From Phycisphaeraceae bacterium (lineage in GTDB: Bacteria; Planctomycetota; Phycisphaerae; Phycisphaerales; UBA1924), in assembly GCA_015200025.1 (NCBI GenBank), contig CP054186.1, positions 682,001 to 746,000 of the forward strand: a DNA stretch of 64,000 nt, in the 5' to 3' direction. A model generated the notes under the pieces. The model did not search any database. It was not told where the DNA came from and saw only the letters and a program-made list of their open reading frames with translations. The translations under genes and the position numbers were made by a program. Every line of letters begins with the position of its first letter. Position 1 is the first letter of the stretch. Positions 25,672-34,629 of this stretch are shown here, in pieces.

Positions 25672-27473
25672 ACATGACTCGGCTTCTCCACGTCGCGAGG
25701 TCGGCCGTCGCGCTCGCCCTCCTCTGGACCACCGCGGCGTCGGCCCAGCCCTCGCCCGCGGGCAACGAGCACCCCGCCGAGACGCCCGTGACGCCGAGCG
25801 CGCACGCCGCCCCCCCGGTCCACGACCACGGCGAGCGGGTCTCCCCGGCCCGCAAGATCGAGTTCATGCGGGCCATCGACCTCGAACCCCTCCGCGACCT
25901 TTCGGTCTTCCACAACGGGCGCGTGAAGATCCTCGACACACTCGCCCGCGAATCCGTCAAGACCATCACCGGAGCCTCCAAGTACGTCGAGTACGTCGAG
26001 TCCGGGTCCTCCGGCGGCAAGACCCGCTACGAGAAGGTCAAGTTCGACCCGCTCTTCACCCTCCTCGACATCATCGTCGACCCCGGCTATTACGCCGACA
26101 AGCCCGTCATCGGGGTCGAGTTCCTCCCGATGCGCGAGCGGATCATCGAGCTGGAGTTCCCCGGCGACGAGGCCGCCAAGAAACGCTACACCCGCCTCCT
26201 CCGCGTCTCGCCCGAGATGATCCGGCGCCACGCCGCCAGGCTCGACCGCGAGGCCGTCGGCGACGCGAGGCTCGAACGCTCGATGGGCGACATCCAGTCG
26301 GCGATGGGCCTGCTCGCCCAGTCGGGCTCGAACCTGCTGCTCGTCGCCCCGCCCACCACCGACGCCGAGTGGCCCCACATCCTCTCCCTGGTCGATTTCG
26401 CCAAGCCCCCGGCCCAGCGATCGGCCTCCGCGGACCCCCGCGAACGGGCCATCAACGCCTTCGTCGACCTCATGGTCGGGTGGAGCGACCTCGACGCCCC
26501 CAAGGTCAACGCGGCGGCCCGCGAGTTCGCCGCCTCGATCCCCCTGGTCAACCCCGAGGTCTACCCGCAGGGCCGGCGCACCCTCGAGCTCTCCTACAAC
26601 CGCGCCGGCGCCTTCGAGTGGGGCTTCGTCGCCTACTTCATCTCGCTCGTGGCGTTGCTGGTGGCGTTCGGGACGGGCCGGGGCTGGGTCGCGTGGGCGG
26701 GGGCGGGGTTCCTGGTCGTCGCGATCGGGATGCACGCCTTCGGGTTCCTCGCCCGGTGTGTCATCGCCGAGCGGTGGGCGATCCAGAACCAGTTCGAGTC
26801 CATGACCGGGCTGAGCCTTTTCGCGTCGGTCGTGGGCCTTGGGATGATGGCCTGGAAGCGGCAATGGCTCTTCGGCGCCGCCACCGCCGGCGCGGGGTTC
26901 CTGGTCCTCGTCGCCGCGACGCAGCTCGACCTGCCGGGCAAGAGCATCGGGCGAGAAGCGGCGATCCTCAACACCAGCGTCCTGCTCAAGTACCACGTCA
27001 CGACCGTGCTCGTGTCCTACGGGCTCATCACGCTCGGGTTTATCGTGAGCCTCTTCTACCTCGGGGCCCACTACCTCCGCCGGGGTGACACAACGCCCGC
27101 CCCGGGGGAAAGCGATGTCTTTACCGCGGCCCTGGGCACCCCCGCCGCGGGGACCAAGGCCAGGCTCCTCGCCGACCTCGACACCGCCCAGATGACCGTC
27201 CTCCAGCTCGCGTTCTGGACGCTGGGCGTGGGCATCCTCCTGGGCGCCTGGTGGGCGGACCACTCCTGGGGTCGCTGGTGGGCCTTCGACCCCAAGGAGA
27301 CCTGGGCCCTGATCACCTGGATCATCTACCTCATCACCATCCACGTCCGCCTCGGGATCGCCGGGAACAAGGGCCTCGTGACGGCATGGCTCAGCGCCGT
27401 GGGCTTCTTCGTCATGCTCTGGACCTACTTCGGCGTCAACCTCCTCCTCCCGGGCCTCCACGCCTACGCCTGA
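25668..27473 (+). CDS. CcsA/ResC-like heme handling protein for cytochrome c maturation
   Basis: The 601-residue protein starts with a signal peptide and a His/Pro-rich segment, has a soluble part of about 330 residues, then eight or so membrane segments. The heme-handling WWD motif is clear: WWADHSWGRWWAFDPKETW at about residue 528-546, as in CcsA/ResC. It forms the heme delivery and attachment complex with the ResB-like protein encoded just before it. The ATG at 25668 overlaps the preceding stop. The 350-residue N-terminal extension is longer than in typical CcsA. Confidence 0.9.
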   Translation: MNMTRLLHVARSAVALALLWTTAASAQPSPAGNEHPAETPVTPSAHAAPPVHDHGERVSPARKIEFMRAIDLEPLRDLSVFHNGRVKILDTLARESVKTITGASKYVEYVESGSSGGKTRYEKVKFDPLFTLLDIIVDPGYYADKPVIGVEFLPMRERIIELEFPGDEAAKKRYTRLLRVSPEMIRRHAARLDREAVGDARLERSMGDIQSAMGLLAQSGSNLLLVAPPTTDAEWPHILSLVDFAKPPAQRSASADPRERAINAFVDLMVGWSDLDAPKVNAAAREFAASIPLVNPEVYPQGRRTLELSYNRAGAFEWGFVAYFISLVALLVAFGTGRGWVAWAGAGFLVVAIGMHAFGFLARCVIAERWAIQNQFESMTGLSLFASVVGLGMMAWKRQWLFGAATAGAGFLVLVAATQLDLPGKSIGREAAILNTSVLLKYHVTTVLVSYGLITLGFIVSLFYLGAHYLRRGDTTPAPGESDVFTAALGTPAAGTKARLLADLDTAQMTVLQLAFWTLGVGILLGAWWADHSWGRWWAFDPKETWALITWIIYLITIHVRLGIAGNKGLVTAWLSAVGFFVMLWTYFGVNLLLPGLHAYA

Positions 27474-27489
27474 CGCGGAGGACCCGCCC

Positions 27490-28164
27490 GTGGCCCAGCG
27501 GCTCGATCGTGCGTTCTTCGAGGTCCCGGCCCGCACGCTGGCCCGCCGGCTCCTGGGCATGACCCTCGTCCGCGAGCTGGGCGGCCGCCGCCTCGCGGGC
27601 CGCATCGTCGAGACCGAGGCCTACGTCGGGGTCAAGGACCGCTGCTGCCACAGTTTCGGCGGAAGGCGCACGCCACGCAACGAGTCCATGTACGCGGCGG
27701 CGGGGACGTGCTACGTCTACTTCACCTACGGCATGCACCACTGCATGAACATCGTCTGCGGCGAGCCGGGCGAGCCCGTCGCCGTCCTGCTCCGGGCGCT
27801 CGAACCCATCGAAGGCCTCGACGCCATGCACGCCAACCGCGCGGGCCGATCGAGCGCGGCGCGGCGCGGGCCCCGGGACCTCTGCGGCGGCCCGGGCAAA
27901 CTCTGCGCCGCGCTGGCCATCGACCGATCGCTCAACGGGCTGGACCTCTGCGGCGACGGCCCGCTGTGGCTCGAACGCGGGCGGGTGGTCGCGAGGGCCG
28001 CGCGGACACCCCGGATCGGGGTCGGCGAGGGGGCATGGGCCGAGAAGCCGCTCCGGTGGCTGGATCCCGCGTCGCCGCACGTGAGCGGGAAAAAATCGGG
28101 GTTGGTCGGGGCGGGGAGGGCGGTGTACGATCGTGGTGCGGCGCGAGGGCGGCGCGCGAGGTGA
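27490..28164 (+). CDS. DNA-3-methyladenine glycosylase (AAG/MPG family)
   Basis: The 224-residue protein excises alkylated purines in base excision repair. The core motif GRIVETEAYVG holds the catalytic Glu43 and the base-stacking Tyr45; His54 (CCHSFGG) matches the active-site His, with the same spacing as human AAG (Glu125, Tyr127, His136). YVYFTYGMHHCMN is also typical. The start is a GTG behind GGAGGA. It lies 16 bases after ccsA and is probably cotranscribed by chance of position. Confidence 0.92.
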   Translation: MAQRLDRAFFEVPARTLARRLLGMTLVRELGGRRLAGRIVETEAYVGVKDRCCHSFGGRRTPRNESMYAAAGTCYVYFTYGMHHCMNIVCGEPGEPVAVLLRALEPIEGLDAMHANRAGRSSAARRGPRDLCGGPGKLCAALAIDRSLNGLDLCGDGPLWLERGRVVARAARTPRIGVGEGAWAEKPLRWLDPASPHVSGKKSGLVGAGRAVYDRGAARGRRAR

Positions 28165-28167
28165 GAC

Positions 28168-28572
28168 GTGGCGAGCACACCCACACCCGAATGGAACTCC
28201 ATCCGTGAGAAGGCGGGCCCCTACCCCCCGCAGGCGTACCAGTTCGTCCGCGAGGGCCTGGCGCACACCGTGCGCATGATCCACGGCGAACGCGCCGACG
28301 AGGGCGGCGAGGACGAGAGCCGCCACGTCAGCGGGCAACAGCTCTGTCTCGGGCTCAAGGACTTCGCCGTCCGGCAGTACGGGCTGCTGGCCCGCGGGGT
28401 GCTGGGCCGCTGGGGCATCCGCAAGACCGAGGACTTCGGGCGGATCGTCTTCGCCATGGTCGATGCCGGGTTCATGCGCAAGACCGACGACGACACCATC
28501 GAGGACTTCCAGGGCGTCTTCGAGTTCGACGAGGCCTTCGCCGACCTGACCCCCCATTCCCCCAGGGCCTGA
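28168..28572 (+). CDS. Minf_1886 family protein
   Basis: The 134-residue soluble protein fits the Minf_1886 family, a group known only from Planctomycetes and Verrucomicrobia. Features include the N-terminal YPPQAYQFVREGL, the middle LKDFAVRQYGLLARGVL, and the C-terminal FGRIVFAMVDAG. No function is known. The start is a GTG three bases after the glycosylase stop. Confidence 0.8.
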   Translation: MASTPTPEWNSIREKAGPYPPQAYQFVREGLAHTVRMIHGERADEGGEDESRHVSGQQLCLGLKDFAVRQYGLLARGVLGRWGIRKTEDFGRIVFAMVDAGFMRKTDDDTIEDFQGVFEFDEAFADLTPHSPRA

Positions 28573-28623
28573 CCGGCCCCGCGCCAAGACGGGCCCGCCC
28601 GGATCGGGTAGGCTTCGTGCGGC

Positions 28624-30135
28624 ATGCCCCCGCCATCGCCGCCCGAACACCCCGACGAACCCACGCCGGCGAAACGGCCGACCACGTGGCGAGACGTCCA
28701 CCTCTGGCAGATCCAGTGGGTCCGCGACATCCTCGCGGTCCTCGCCGTCATCGGGGTGATCTACCTCGGGTACCTGACCAGCGTCGTCACCGTCCCCCTG
28801 CTGCTCGCGCTGCTGCTGGCGTACCTGTTCGAGCCGCTGGTCCGGGCGATGGGTGCCCGGCTGAGGCTCGGGCGGGAGGCCGCCGCGTGGGTGATCATCC
28901 TGGGCGCGGCCCTGCTCGTCGTAGTCCCCTCGATCCTGGCGCTGGGCTTCGGGGCGGTGCAGGGCATCCGCGCGGCGCGGGGGACGGCCCAGAACGTGGA
29001 CTGGCTCCTCAAATCGGTCGAACAGCCCGACGATGCCGTCCTCCGCGCGACCTCGCCCGGGGGCGCCTGGTCCGGGCTGCGCGATTGGATCGTCGAGCAG
29101 GACGCCCGGCGTCAGGAGGCCGAGCGCCTCCATCGAGAGGACGAGGAACGCCGCATCGCCGCGGAGCAGCGCCGGATCGCCGAGGACCTGCGCCTCTCGG
29201 CGATCAAGTCCCGCGTCGCCCCCGGCGACCGCGCCTGGCCCTGGGACGACCCCGAGTTGGTGGTGTCCCCCTCGGGCGTCCGAGAACGGGTGTGGGACGC
29301 GGGCCTCCCCCCACCGGTCGCGGACCCCGCGGACACCGAGGCGACCCCGCCCCCGAAGGCGGGCCTGCTCTACGAGGGCGTGATGTGGGGGATCACGTGG
29401 GTCCGCGACAACGCGGAGCAACTCGGGAAGAAAGCGCTCACCACCGGCGCCGACGCGCTGAGCCTGGTCGTTTCGGGGGTGACGGCCCTGGGGATGACGC
29501 TCTTCGGCGGATTCCTCACGGCGTTCTTCTTCTACTTCTTCTGCACCGGGTACGGCGAGGTCCTGCGGTTCTGGGAGGGGCTCATCCCCGAGCGGCGCAA
29601 AGGACGGGTCCTCGATCTCCTCCGGCAGATGGACCGCGTGATCGCCGGCTTCGTCCGCGGTCGGCTGACGATCTGCGCCGTCCTGGTCGTCTTCTACACG
29701 CTCTCGTACGGGGCCATCGGCGTGCCCGGGTGGCTCCTCCTGGGCCCGGCCGTCGGGCTGCTCTCGCTGCTCCCGTACGTCTCGGGGCTGGGGACCCCCG
29801 TGGCGATGCTGCTCATGTGGCTCGACACGTCGGGGACCTGGCAGGACGCGTGGTGGTGGACGATCGGGGCCCCCATCGGCGTCAACCTCCTCGCGCAGTT
29901 CCTCGACGATTACATCCTCACGCCCAGGATCCAGGGCAAGTCCACCGATATGGACGTGCCCACGATCCTCTTCGCCTCCATCGCCGGCGGGGCGCTGATG
30001 GGCGTCTACGGGCTGCTCATCGCCATCCCGCTGGCCGCGTGCCTCAAGATTCTGGTCCGAGAGTTCGTCTGGCCGCGCGTCCGGCAGTGGGCGCACGGCG
30101 AGCGCAACGACTTCATCCCGCTGTCCCGAGACTGA
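28624..30135 (+). CDS. AI-2E family transporter (PerM-like permease)
   Basis: The 503-residue membrane protein has the layout of the AI-2E/UPF0118 family: two N-terminal membrane segments, a soluble region, then a block of five to six membrane segments including FFFYFFCTGYGEV, IAGFVRGRLTICAVLVVFY and SLLPYVSGLGTPVA, and the final ILFASIAGGALMGVYGLLIA. A charged helical insert (about residues 160-195, rich in Arg and Glu) interrupts the soluble part. The name does not prove autoinducer transport; some members are ion antiporters. Confidence 0.85.
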   Translation: MPPPSPPEHPDEPTPAKRPTTWRDVHLWQIQWVRDILAVLAVIGVIYLGYLTSVVTVPLLLALLLAYLFEPLVRAMGARLRLGREAAAWVIILGAALLVVVPSILALGFGAVQGIRAARGTAQNVDWLLKSVEQPDDAVLRATSPGGAWSGLRDWIVEQDARRQEAERLHREDEERRIAAEQRRIAEDLRLSAIKSRVAPGDRAWPWDDPELVVSPSGVRERVWDAGLPPPVADPADTEATPPPKAGLLYEGVMWGITWVRDNAEQLGKKALTTGADALSLVVSGVTALGMTLFGGFLTAFFFYFFCTGYGEVLRFWEGLIPERRKGRVLDLLRQMDRVIAGFVRGRLTICAVLVVFYTLSYGAIGVPGWLLLGPAVGLLSLLPYVSGLGTPVAMLLMWLDTSGTWQDAWWWTIGAPIGVNLLAQFLDDYILTPRIQGKSTDMDVPTILFASIAGGALMGVYGLLIAIPLAACLKILVREFVWPRVRQWAHGERNDFIPLSRD

Positions 30136-30150
30136 CGCCCGCCCGGACGG

Positions 30151-31257
30151 TTACTCGGCCTCCGCCAGGAACGCCGCGAGGACATCGCGGGCCGCCGCCA
30201 GGTCCGTCAGGTCGATCATCTCCGTCACCGTGTGGATGTACCGCGTCCCGACGGTGATGCCGACCGCCTTGGCGCCCGCGGCGGCCTGCTGGGCCGCGGC
30301 CCCGTCCTGGCCGCCCGCCGCCAGGATCGAACGCTGGTACGGGATCCGCTTCTTCTTCGCGAGCGACTCGACCCGCTCGACCAGCTCGTGGTCCGAGATG
30401 AACGAGCTGTCCTTGATGTGGAGCGCGAAGCCCTTCCCGTGCACCGAGACGGCCTCCTCCGCCGGCACCCCGGGCGTGTCGCACGCCAGCGTCACATCAA
30501 TCCCGATCCCGATATCCGGGAGCACGGCGTGGCTGGCGGTCTTGGCCCCGCGCAGCCCGACCTCCTCCTGCGTCGTGAACGCGACGACCACCTCGCACGC
30601 GTGCGTCTCGCCCGTGTCCGCGAGCCGGCGGACCGCCTCGATCCCCAGCCAGCACGCCACGCGGTTGTCCAGCGCCTTGGAGACGAACTTCTCGCCCACG
30701 CGGATGGCCGGCTCGTGCATCACGATGTAGTCGCCCACCCGGACGCGTGCCTTGACCTCGTCCTTGGGCAGGCCCACGTCGATGTAAAACTCCTTGACCT
30801 CGGGGACTTTCTCGCGGTCCTTGGGGCTCGAGATGTGCACCGGACGCCCGCCGGGGTTCATCACCCCGGGAAGGTCCCCGCCCTTGGTGCACACCAGCAC
30901 GCGGCGCGAGAACAGGTTGCGCGTGTCGAAGCCCCCCGCCGCGTTGGGCCAGATGAACCCCTTGTCGTCGATCGACGAGACGTAGAACCCGATCTCGTCC
31001 ATGTGGCACAGCAGCATCACCCGCGTCGGGCCCCCGCCCTTGCCCTTGCGGCTCGGCTTCTTCGCGGTGGGCGAGCGCCGGCAGATTAGGTTCCCCAGCG
31101 CGTCGACCTCCACGCGGTCGAACAACCCCTTGACCTCCGACCGGATGAGCTCGCGGACCCGCTCCTCACGCCCCGCGACCCCGGGGGTCTCGCACAGGCG
31201 GGTCAAAAGGTCCAGGTTGAGCGCGTCCTTTTTGTCCTTCTTGTCTTTCTTGGCCAT
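30151..31257 (-). CDS. M42 family metallo-aminopeptidase
   Basis: The 368-residue protein is a cytoplasmic dinuclear-zinc aminopeptidase of the FrvX/deblocking type. Metal and catalytic residues can be placed: His85 in LLCHMDEIG, Asp187 in KALDNRV, Glu221/Glu222 in TTQEEVGLRG, Asp244 in IGIDVTLACD and His342 in RYIHTVTEM. The first 12 residues are a lysine/aspartate-rich tail (MAKKDKKDKKD). It follows mreD by 94 bases on the same strand. It ends 15 bases from the convergent AI-2E family gene. Confidence 0.92.
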   Translation of the reverse strand: MAKKDKKDKKDALNLDLLTRLCETPGVAGREERVRELIRSEVKGLFDRVEVDALGNLICRRSPTAKKPSRKGKGGGPTRVMLLCHMDEIGFYVSSIDDKGFIWPNAAGGFDTRNLFSRRVLVCTKGGDLPGVMNPGGRPVHISSPKDREKVPEVKEFYIDVGLPKDEVKARVRVGDYIVMHEPAIRVGEKFVSKALDNRVACWLGIEAVRRLADTGETHACEVVVAFTTQEEVGLRGAKTASHAVLPDIGIGIDVTLACDTPGVPAEEAVSVHGKGFALHIKDSSFISDHELVERVESLAKKKRIPYQRSILAAGGQDGAAAQQAAAGAKAVGITVGTRYIHTVTEMIDLTDLAAARDVLAAFLAEAE

Positions 31258-31351
31258 GGGGTTCCTCGAGGGTTCGCGGGCGTCGCGCGGCGACGGCCGG
31301 AGCGGATTCTACCGCCGCCGGCCCGCGCCGATGCGGAGAAATGGGCCCGCC

Positions 31352-31918
31352 TCACCCGCCCCGCACGCGGATCCGCCGGGGCGTGTGAGGCTGGAACCCC
31401 AGCAGCCCCCCCGCCAGCAGCAGCAGCGGCGAGACCGGGAGCGCCAGGAGTGCCGTGTACACCGCGCTGAGCAGCCGCTCCCCGAGCTGCTCGGACGCGT
31501 CCCACTGGACCGGGTCGTACGCGGCCCGCAGCGTCATCAGCCCCACGAGCAGGGTCTGCGCCACCGCGCCGGCGAGCAACGCCAGGAACGCGATCGTGAC
31601 CGGGTTTTTCCGGAAGACCAGCGCCCGCATCGCCACGACCAGTTGGGCCGCCAGCACGAACGCCAGCGCGTTGGGGCCGATGATCGTCGCCGACGCGCCC
31701 GACGCGAGCGTCCAGTCCGACGCCAGATCGAACGCCAGGCCCAGCACCAGCGACGCCCAGGCGACATGGACGGCCGGCGCGCCCGAGGCGACCACCACGA
31801 GCAGGATGAACGTGAAACTCGGCGCCACCGCGTGCGGCCCGATCCTCAGGTCGTCGCGCAGCCCCAGGTCCAGCCCCAGCATGATCCACGCGAGCACCGC
31901 GAACGGCAACGGCCTCAT
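31352..31918 (-). CDS. mreD: Rod shape-determining protein MreD
   Basis: The 188-residue integral membrane protein has about five hydrophobic segments and is the expected size for MreD of the elongasome. Sequence conservation in MreD is low, so the call rests on its position after mreB and mreC and its topology. The ATG overlaps the mreC stop as ATGA. No rodA or PBP2 gene follows; an M42 peptidase does. Confidence 0.82.
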   Translation of the reverse strand: MRPLPFAVLAWIMLGLDLGLRDDLRIGPHAVAPSFTFILLVVVASGAPAVHVAWASLVLGLAFDLASDWTLASGASATIIGPNALAFVLAAQLVVAMRALVFRKNPVTIAFLALLAGAVAQTLLVGLMTLRAAYDPVQWDASEQLGERLLSAVYTALLALPVSPLLLLAGGLLGFQPHTPRRIRVRGG

Positions 31919-32805
31919 CGACCGCCCCCTCTCGCCGACCCCTCGGGCTCGGGGAGCGTCGACCGCAGCACCACCTCCGCCACGCGCTCGATACGCACCG
32001 TCGGCTCCACCACGATCAGCCGGCGGAGCGGGTGCTCGGGCGCGGGCTCGACCGACACCACCCGCCCCACGATCAGCATCCGCGACGCCGCGGGCCAGCC
32101 CGGGTCATCCAAGCGCACCACCTGCCCCACCGCCGGCTCGACCACGCCGCCCCCGGGCGTCTGGACATACTCGACCACCCCGCGGAGTGTCCCGTCGCCC
32201 GACGGTTCGAGCAGCGCCCGCGGCCCGGGCTCGCCCGACGCCGTCATCACCCGCGTATCGAGCTTGGGCGAGCCGGGGCGGGTGATCACCCGCACGCGCG
32301 CCGTCGGGCCCGAGACCCCCACCACGCGACCCACGAGCTGCAACCCCGTCGTGGCGGCGACCGTGTTCGTGTCGATCCCGTGACCCGCGCCGCCGCGGAC
32401 CGTCAGCAGCCCCGAGGAAAGCTCGGCCGACGCCCCGATGACGGGCGCCAGCCTCAACGCGACGGGCAGGTCGGGGATCAGCTCCGCCCCGCGCTGGAGT
32501 TCCACGATGTCGCCCCGCAGCTTGTCGTTCTCCGCTCGCTCGCGCAGGTAGAGCCACTCGAAGTGCCGCGCCTGGTTGGTCAGCGCCTCGACCTCCTCGC
32601 TCGGGGGCGGGGGCGAGGCGGGCAGCGCGAGCCGCACCACGGAACGGAAGACCCCGCTGATCGGGCCCGTCGGGATCAGCACGAGGGGCTTGAACCACTC
32701 CACCCAATACGTCGCCCGCAGCGGGAGCAGGGCGAACAGCACGAGCGCGACGACCGCGACGGGCAGCGCTCGGCGGGCCTGGAGATGGTGCGGAGCGGGG
32801 GCCAT
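31915..32805 (-). CDS. mreC: Rod shape-determining protein MreC
   Basis: The 296-residue protein has one N-terminal membrane anchor (AVVALVLFALLPL), a coiled coil (about residues 68-105) and a beta-rich periplasmic domain with LAPVIGASAELSSGLLTV and LVGRVVGVSGPTARVRVIT, the typical MreC pattern. It bridges cytoplasmic MreB and the cell-wall synthases. It lies 63 bases after mreB and overlaps mreD. Confidence 0.9.
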   Translation of the reverse strand: MAPAPHHLQARRALPVAVVALVLFALLPLRATYWVEWFKPLVLIPTGPISGVFRSVVRLALPASPPPPSEEVEALTNQARHFEWLYLRERAENDKLRGDIVELQRGAELIPDLPVALRLAPVIGASAELSSGLLTVRGGAGHGIDTNTVAATTGLQLVGRVVGVSGPTARVRVITRPGSPKLDTRVMTASGEPGPRALLEPSGDGTLRGVVEYVQTPGGGVVEPAVGQVVRLDDPGWPAASRMLIVGRVVSVEPAPEHPLRRLIVVEPTVRIERVAEVVLRSTLPEPEGSARGGGR

Positions 32806-32868
32806 GTCACGATGGTCGCGTTCCGGCGGGCCGTGGCACCTCCGGGGGGCCCGGGGGCCGTAGGACGG

Positions 32869-33918
32869 TCAAACGTCGATGTCGTTCTCCAGCGTTTCTC
32901 GCCAATCCTCAAGGTGCTCGAGGTACGTGCACGTGCCGCGGGCCACGCACGTCAGCGGGTCGTCCGCCAGCTTCGTGTCGAGGCCCGTGGCCTTCTGGAT
33001 CACGTTCGGCAGCCCCCGCAAGAGCGAGCCCCCGCCCGCCATCACGATCCCGTTGTCCACCAGGTCCGCCGCCAGCTCGGGCTCCGCACGCTCCAGCGTC
33101 CGCGTGACGGCCTCGACGATCGCGGTCACCGGCTCCTGCAACGCCTCGCGGATCTCCTCGCTCGTGATCACCGTCTTGCGAGGCAGCCCCGAGATCATGT
33201 CCCGCCCGCGGACTTCCATGGTCGTCTCCGCCGTCACCGGCGCCGCCGACCCGATCTCGATCTTGATCCGCTCGGACGTCTGCTCACCCACCATCATGTT
33301 GTACGTCCGCTTCATGTGGTTGATGATCGCCTCGTCCATGTCGTCACCCGCCACGCGGACCGACTCGCACGTCGCGATGTCCGCGAGCGACATGATCGCC
33401 ACCTCCGTCGTCCCGCCCCCGATGTCCACGATCATGCTCGCCGTCGGCTCCACGAACGGCAGCCCCGCCCCGATCGCCGCCGCGATGGGCTCCTCCAGCA
33501 GGTACGTCCGCCTCGCGCCCGCGCGCGCCGCCGAATCGAACACCGCCCGCTTCTCCACCGCCGTGATCCCGCTCGGCACGCTGATCACCACCCGAGGCCC
33601 GAAGATCCGGCTGCTCCCGTTCACCTTCCGGATGAAGTACTTCAGCATCGCCTCCGTGATCTCGAAATCCGAGATCACCCCGTCCTTGAGAGGCCTCACC
33701 GCCGTGATCGACCCGGGCGTCTTGCCCAGCATCTCCTTGGCCGCCCACCCCACCGCGTTCCCGTTCCACAGAACCTTGTTCGTCCCCTTCTGCACCGCCA
33801 CCACGCTCGGCTCGTTCAGCACGATCCCCTGCCCGCGCACCGACACCAGCGTGTTGCACGTCCCGAGGTCGATCCCCATGTCGACGCTGAACATCCCGAG
33901 TAGGCGATCAAGGAACAC
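32869..33918 (-). CDS. mreB: Rod shape-determining protein MreB
   Basis: This 349-residue bacterial actin polymerises under the membrane and directs lateral wall growth. Family motifs are strong: MFSVDMGIDLGTCNTLV, GQGIVLNEPSVVAV, the adenosine motifs VDIGGGTTEVA and MAGGGSLLRGLP. The GTG at 33918 aligns with the start of E. coli MreB (a short helix before GMFS) and follows AGGAGG; the longer open frame upstream has no support. It is first in the mreBCD run. The gene suggests a rod or at least an elongasome-based shape. Confidence 0.95.
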   Translation of the reverse strand: MFLDRLLGMFSVDMGIDLGTCNTLVSVRGQGIVLNEPSVVAVQKGTNKVLWNGNAVGWAAKEMLGKTPGSITAVRPLKDGVISDFEITEAMLKYFIRKVNGSSRIFGPRVVISVPSGITAVEKRAVFDSAARAGARRTYLLEEPIAAAIGAGLPFVEPTASMIVDIGGGTTEVAIMSLADIATCESVRVAGDDMDEAIINHMKRTYNMMVGEQTSERIKIEIGSAAPVTAETTMEVRGRDMISGLPRKTVITSEEIREALQEPVTAIVEAVTRTLERAEPELAADLVDNGIVMAGGGSLLRGLPNVIQKATGLDTKLADDPLTCVARGTCTYLEHLEDWRETLENDIDV

Positions 33919-34016
33919 GGTGGGTCGGCCTCCTGCCTGATGAGGGGTGCGGGGCGGGGTGGGGGGTAGACACGAACCGGGCACGAACCGGCGCGAGCCC
34001 GCCCGATGTCAGGGTA

Positions 34017-34547
34017 TCACACCCCGACCGCCCGTGCGGGGGCCGGCCGACCGCCGAATCCCCCGCCCCGCCCGCACACCGCCAGCACGCACGCCACCCC
34101 GGCGTTCATCGCCGAGAGCCCCCACCGGCCCGACGACCCCTCGATCGGCGACGCCCTCACCCCGCACCCGCACGAGACCGCCCCCGCCGGCGGATCCAAG
34201 GCGACCGCCCAGGCGTACACCGCGAACGCCAGGAACACCCCGCACGTCGCCAGCGACGCCGACCGGAGCGACCCGGCCACGACCACCCACCACGCCCCCA
34301 TCACCCCGGCGACCACCTCCAGCGCCGCCACGCCCCACGCCGCCGCGGTCGCCCACGACGCGGGGAGCATGCCGTGCGACCGCAGCGACGACCCGAACGC
34401 CGCCGGATCCGCGAGCTTCATCACCCCCGCCATCAGCAGCACCACCGCGCCCGCGAGCACCACCGAGAGACACCCACCGCGCACCCCGCGACGGATCACC
34501 CCGCGCCCCGGCCCAACGAGCCCGGCCTCACCGCCGCTGGCGGACAT
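34017..34547 (-). CDS. MauE/DoxX-like four-helix membrane protein
   Basis: The 176-residue protein has four predicted membrane helices. The first is followed by MKLADPAAFGSSLRSHGMLP, which resembles the start of the MauE/DoxX families, whose members act in thiol-redox or dehydrogenase maturation. A CGC cluster (VSCGCGV) lies in the loop after helix 3. The gene overlaps the end of the anchored-protein gene of cassette A by 20 bases and is present only after that copy. A redox role for the neighbouring cysteine-rich exported protein is a suggestion from context. Confidence 0.65.
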   Translation of the reverse strand: MSASGGEAGLVGPGRGVIRRGVRGGCLSVVLAGAVVLLMAGVMKLADPAAFGSSLRSHGMLPASWATAAAWGVAALEVVAGVMGAWWVVVAGSLRSASLATCGVFLAFAVYAWAVALDPPAGAVSCGCGVRASPIEGSSGRWGLSAMNAGVACVLAVCGRGGGFGGRPAPARAVGV

Positions 34548-34629
34548 ACGCCACGACCCCCAGCGTCACGAGCACCACGCCCGCGATCAACATCGGCCAC
34601 CGCAGCCGATCGAACGCGTACCACGGGCC
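34528..34629 (-). repeat. Cassette 3-prime repeat, copy A
   Basis: This 102-base segment encodes the membrane anchor and RQRR end of the cassette A protein. It matches 36922-37023 at 101 of 102 bases, while DNA just upstream in the genes is clearly diverged. Confidence 0.92.

Noticed and set aside
28624..30135. Quorum-sensing autoinducer exporter
   Set aside because: Family name only; many members move ions or are uncharacterised, and no LuxS or receptor gene is nearby.
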